A stretch of DNA of 6,199 bases from an uncultured bacterium. Its GTDB lineage: Bacteria > Patescibacteriota > Patescibacteriia > UBA1558 > GWA2-36-10. Positions 4,703 to 6,199 of the stretch are shown here, in pieces. Numbering within the stretch: the stretch's first letter is position 1; each line of letters begins with the position of its first letter. A program made the translations under genes and the position numbers. The DNA is taken from the NCBI GenBank assembly GCA_937870675.1, contig CALMZN010000058.1:1-6199 (forward strand), in the 5' to 3' direction. The notes beneath the pieces were generated by a model. The model did not search any database, was not told the origin of the DNA, and was given only the letters and a program-made list of their open reading frames with translations.

Positions 4703-6199
4703 GACCGATTTTACCGGACAATAAAAAGTTGGCCAGAGCATTGTCCACTCTTTCTTGAATTATTCTTCTTAATGGTCTAGCGCCAAACACTGGATCAAAG
4801 CCAGCCATAGCCAATTCTCTTTGCGCGGCTTCAGTACACTCAAAATAAATTCCTTTGGCTTCTAGATTTTTTTTAACGCTTTTTAACAACAAGCCAGCGA
4901 TCTGAAAAATCTCATCCTGATTCAATGGTTTGAAAACAATAACATTATCAAAACGATTGATAAATTCCGGACTAAATATCGGCCGAATTTCATTTTTTAT
5001 CAAATCATCCTTAAAAGAATCAATACTTCTGCCTTTAATAATCTGATCCTGAATATAAGATGTGCCGGCATTGGAAGTGGCCACCAAAATCAAATTAGTA
5101 AAATCAACTGTAGTGCCAAGCGCGTCAGTCAAGCGTCCATCATCCATGACCTGTAAAAAAACATTCAAAACTTCTTTGTTGGCTTTCTCAATTTCATCAA
5201 GCAACAAAAGCGCAAAAGGTTTTTGTCTGACCATCTCTGTCAACAAGCCGGTAGTGCCATTTTCCGCTGAACCAATCAAACGGGGTAAACTATTCTGCGC
5301 TTGGTATTCGGACATATCCAAGCGAATCATGTTCTTTTCACTGCCAAAATATTTTTCAGCCACTGTTTTGGCCAACTCCGTCTTTCCCACGCCCGTCGGC
5401 CCCAAAAACAACAAGTTCACAATCGGGCGTTTTTTGTCCCTCAACTCTGCCCTAGCTCTACGCAAAGCCGCGCCCACAGCCGTCACTGCCTCATTCTGAC
5501 CGATAATACGCTCGTGAATCTCCGCTTCAATATTCATTAATTTAGTTGACTCTTGAGCTGATACTTGAGTAAGTGGTATGTTGGTCTTCTTGCTTACTAA
5601 TACGGCCACATCTTCGGCTCGCACCAAGCGATCAGCCCGCCTAGCTTGACTGACCATAATACCCACCTCATCCATCATATCAATGGCTTTTTTGGGCAAA
5701 TAGCTATCCGGCATATAACGGCTAGCTAGATCAAATATTTTTTCTATGGCTTCGTAAGTAAAATAAACTTTATTTTTGTGCTCAACATAGCCAACATGCG
5801 CTTCCAATATTTGGATAGTTTGATTTTTATCCGGCTCATTGATAGTGATTTTTTTCAAGACCTGCCCTAGGTCGGTCTTTTCTATGCGATCAATATAACT
5901 TTTGTTGGTGCTGGTAGCGATGACTATAATTCCTGACTTCCTAATCTCGGCTGCCAAAACTTCTGACAAATCAATACCTTCATTGCCTTGGCTTGATATG
6001 CCGATAATATTATGAATATTATCAATAAACAAAATAATGTTGCCCGAAATAGCTACTTCATTGATAATGGCCAACAATCTTTCTTCCAAGACCCCGCCAC
6101 CAGTTGCTCCGGAAATCAACAAAGGTATAGAAACGCTAACCAAGCGTTTGTCTTGCAATAACTCTGGCACTTCTTCGGCCATCATCATGTTGGCCAAGC
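4638..6199 (-). CDS. Divergent double-AAA+ Clp/Hsp100 ATPase (ClpC/ClpB-like), 5' end beyond the window
   Basis: Hsp100 proteins normally unfold or disaggregate proteins as ATP-driven hexamers. The frame runs off the right edge, so the N-terminal domain and first Walker A are not seen; residues are counted from the codon at 6197. Visible domain 1 (about 1-180) matches ClpC just after its P-loop (AEEVPELLQDKR, LEERLLAI, IILFIDNIH, YLPKKAIDMMDE). Its Walker B reads DN (59-60) instead of DE, the arginine-finger pair (ALERRF in ClpC) is replaced by DLGQVL near 109-114, and its pore loop is ATGGG instead of KYRGE. No coiled-coil M domain separates domain 1 from domain 2. Domain 2 has Walker A GPTGVGKT (266-273), Walker B LLLLDE (330-335), sensor 1 N376, arginine finger R415 and sensor 2 GARPLRR (472-478), but its GYVGY pore loop is missing. 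No ClpP-docking tripeptide (IGL/VGF type) is evident. A TTG at 6197 could be mistaken for a start; homology shows coding continues upstream. Confidence 0.93.
   Translation of the reverse strand, partial: LANMMMAEEVPELLQDKRLVSVSIPLLISGATGGGVLEERLLAIINEVAISGNIILFIDNIHNIIGISSQGNEGIDLSEVLAAEIRKSGIIVIATSTNKSYIDRIEKTDLGQVLKKITINEPDKNQTIQILEAHVGYVEHKNKVYFTYEAIEKIFDLASRYMPDSYLPKKAIDMMDEVGIMVSQARRADRLVRAEDVAVLVSKKTNIPLTQVSAQESTKLMNIEAEIHERIIGQNEAVTAVGAALRRARAELRDKKRPIVNLLFLGPTGVGKTELAKTVAEKYFGSEKNMIRLDMSEYQAQNSLPRLIGSAENGTTGLLTEMVRQKPFALLLLDEIEKANKEVLNVFLQVMDDGRLTDALGTTVDFTNLILVATSNAGTSYIQDQIIKGRSIDSFKDDLIKNEIRPIFSPEFINRFDNVIVFKPLNQDEIFQIAGLLLKSVKKNLEAKGIYFECTEAAQRELAMAGFDPVFGARPLRRIIQERVDNALANFLLSGKIGRRDVIVYDAGDKITVRKAEGY

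Noticed and set aside
4086..5540. Plus-strand open frames opposite the pilin gene (4086-4397) and the clp gene (5062-5499, 5301-5540)
   Set aside because: They lie antisense to strongly supported coding sequence, have no recognisable domains and no sign of a ribosome-binding site.
1..6199. Alternative genetic code (UGA read as Gly or Trp)
   Set aside because: No in-frame TGA is needed in any of the three genes, and tryptophan and glycine positions use standard codons.

Overview
All genes in this 6.2-kb window lie on the minus strand. The DNA is AT-rich and coding-dense, with short leaders that show no clear Shine-Dalgarno sequence. In gene order, the window holds the C-terminal two thirds of a double-domain Clp/Hsp100 ATPase (4638 to the right edge), a 902-residue prepilin fused to a long beta-propeller (1764-4472), and a nearly complete alpha2-type glycyl-tRNA synthetase (1479 to the left edge). 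The small type IV pseudopilin core (RR-x-DVAAIAKAIELY-x-DNGYLP pattern), the alpha2 GlyRS and the base composition suggest a Candidate Phyla Radiation (Patescibacteria) bacterium, perhaps of the Parcubacteria group. This is inference, as there is no marker rRNA here. TGA is not used in frame in any of the three genes and tryptophan is TGG, so I see no sign of the UGA-to-glycine code of Gracilibacteria/SR1.

Region by region: 1-1479 is glyQS, truncated by the window edge after an unusual acidic C-terminal extension. 1480-1597 holds a probable glyQS promoter (TTGTTT-17-TATAAT) and a strong intrinsic terminator for the gene(s) upstream. 1591-1662 is a second copy of the last codons of the clp gene, lying loose downstream of the pilin gene. 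1764-4472 is the pilin-propeller gene with 14 regular blades of about 42 residues and a C-terminal beta-rich domain. 4473-4637 is an AT-rich intergenic stretch with a promoter of the same layout as that of glyQS and a 17-bp direct repeat. 4638-6199 is the clp gene.

Two things stand out. First, the pilin-propeller gene is bracketed by 72-bp direct repeats, 66/72 identical and exactly 3040 bp apart, which are two versions of the clp 3' end. Five of the six differences fall at third codon positions. This is what insertion of a module at the 3' end of clp, with that end regenerated, would leave behind. Second, the Clp ATPase is degenerate in a patterned way: its first ATPase domain has lost the Walker B glutamate and the arginine-finger pair, and both domains have lost the aromatic substrate-gripping pore loops, while the ATPase residues of the second domain are intact. 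GlyRS is housekeeping. The pilin-propeller would be a surface or envelope protein. Nothing in the sequence proves that it works with the Clp protein.
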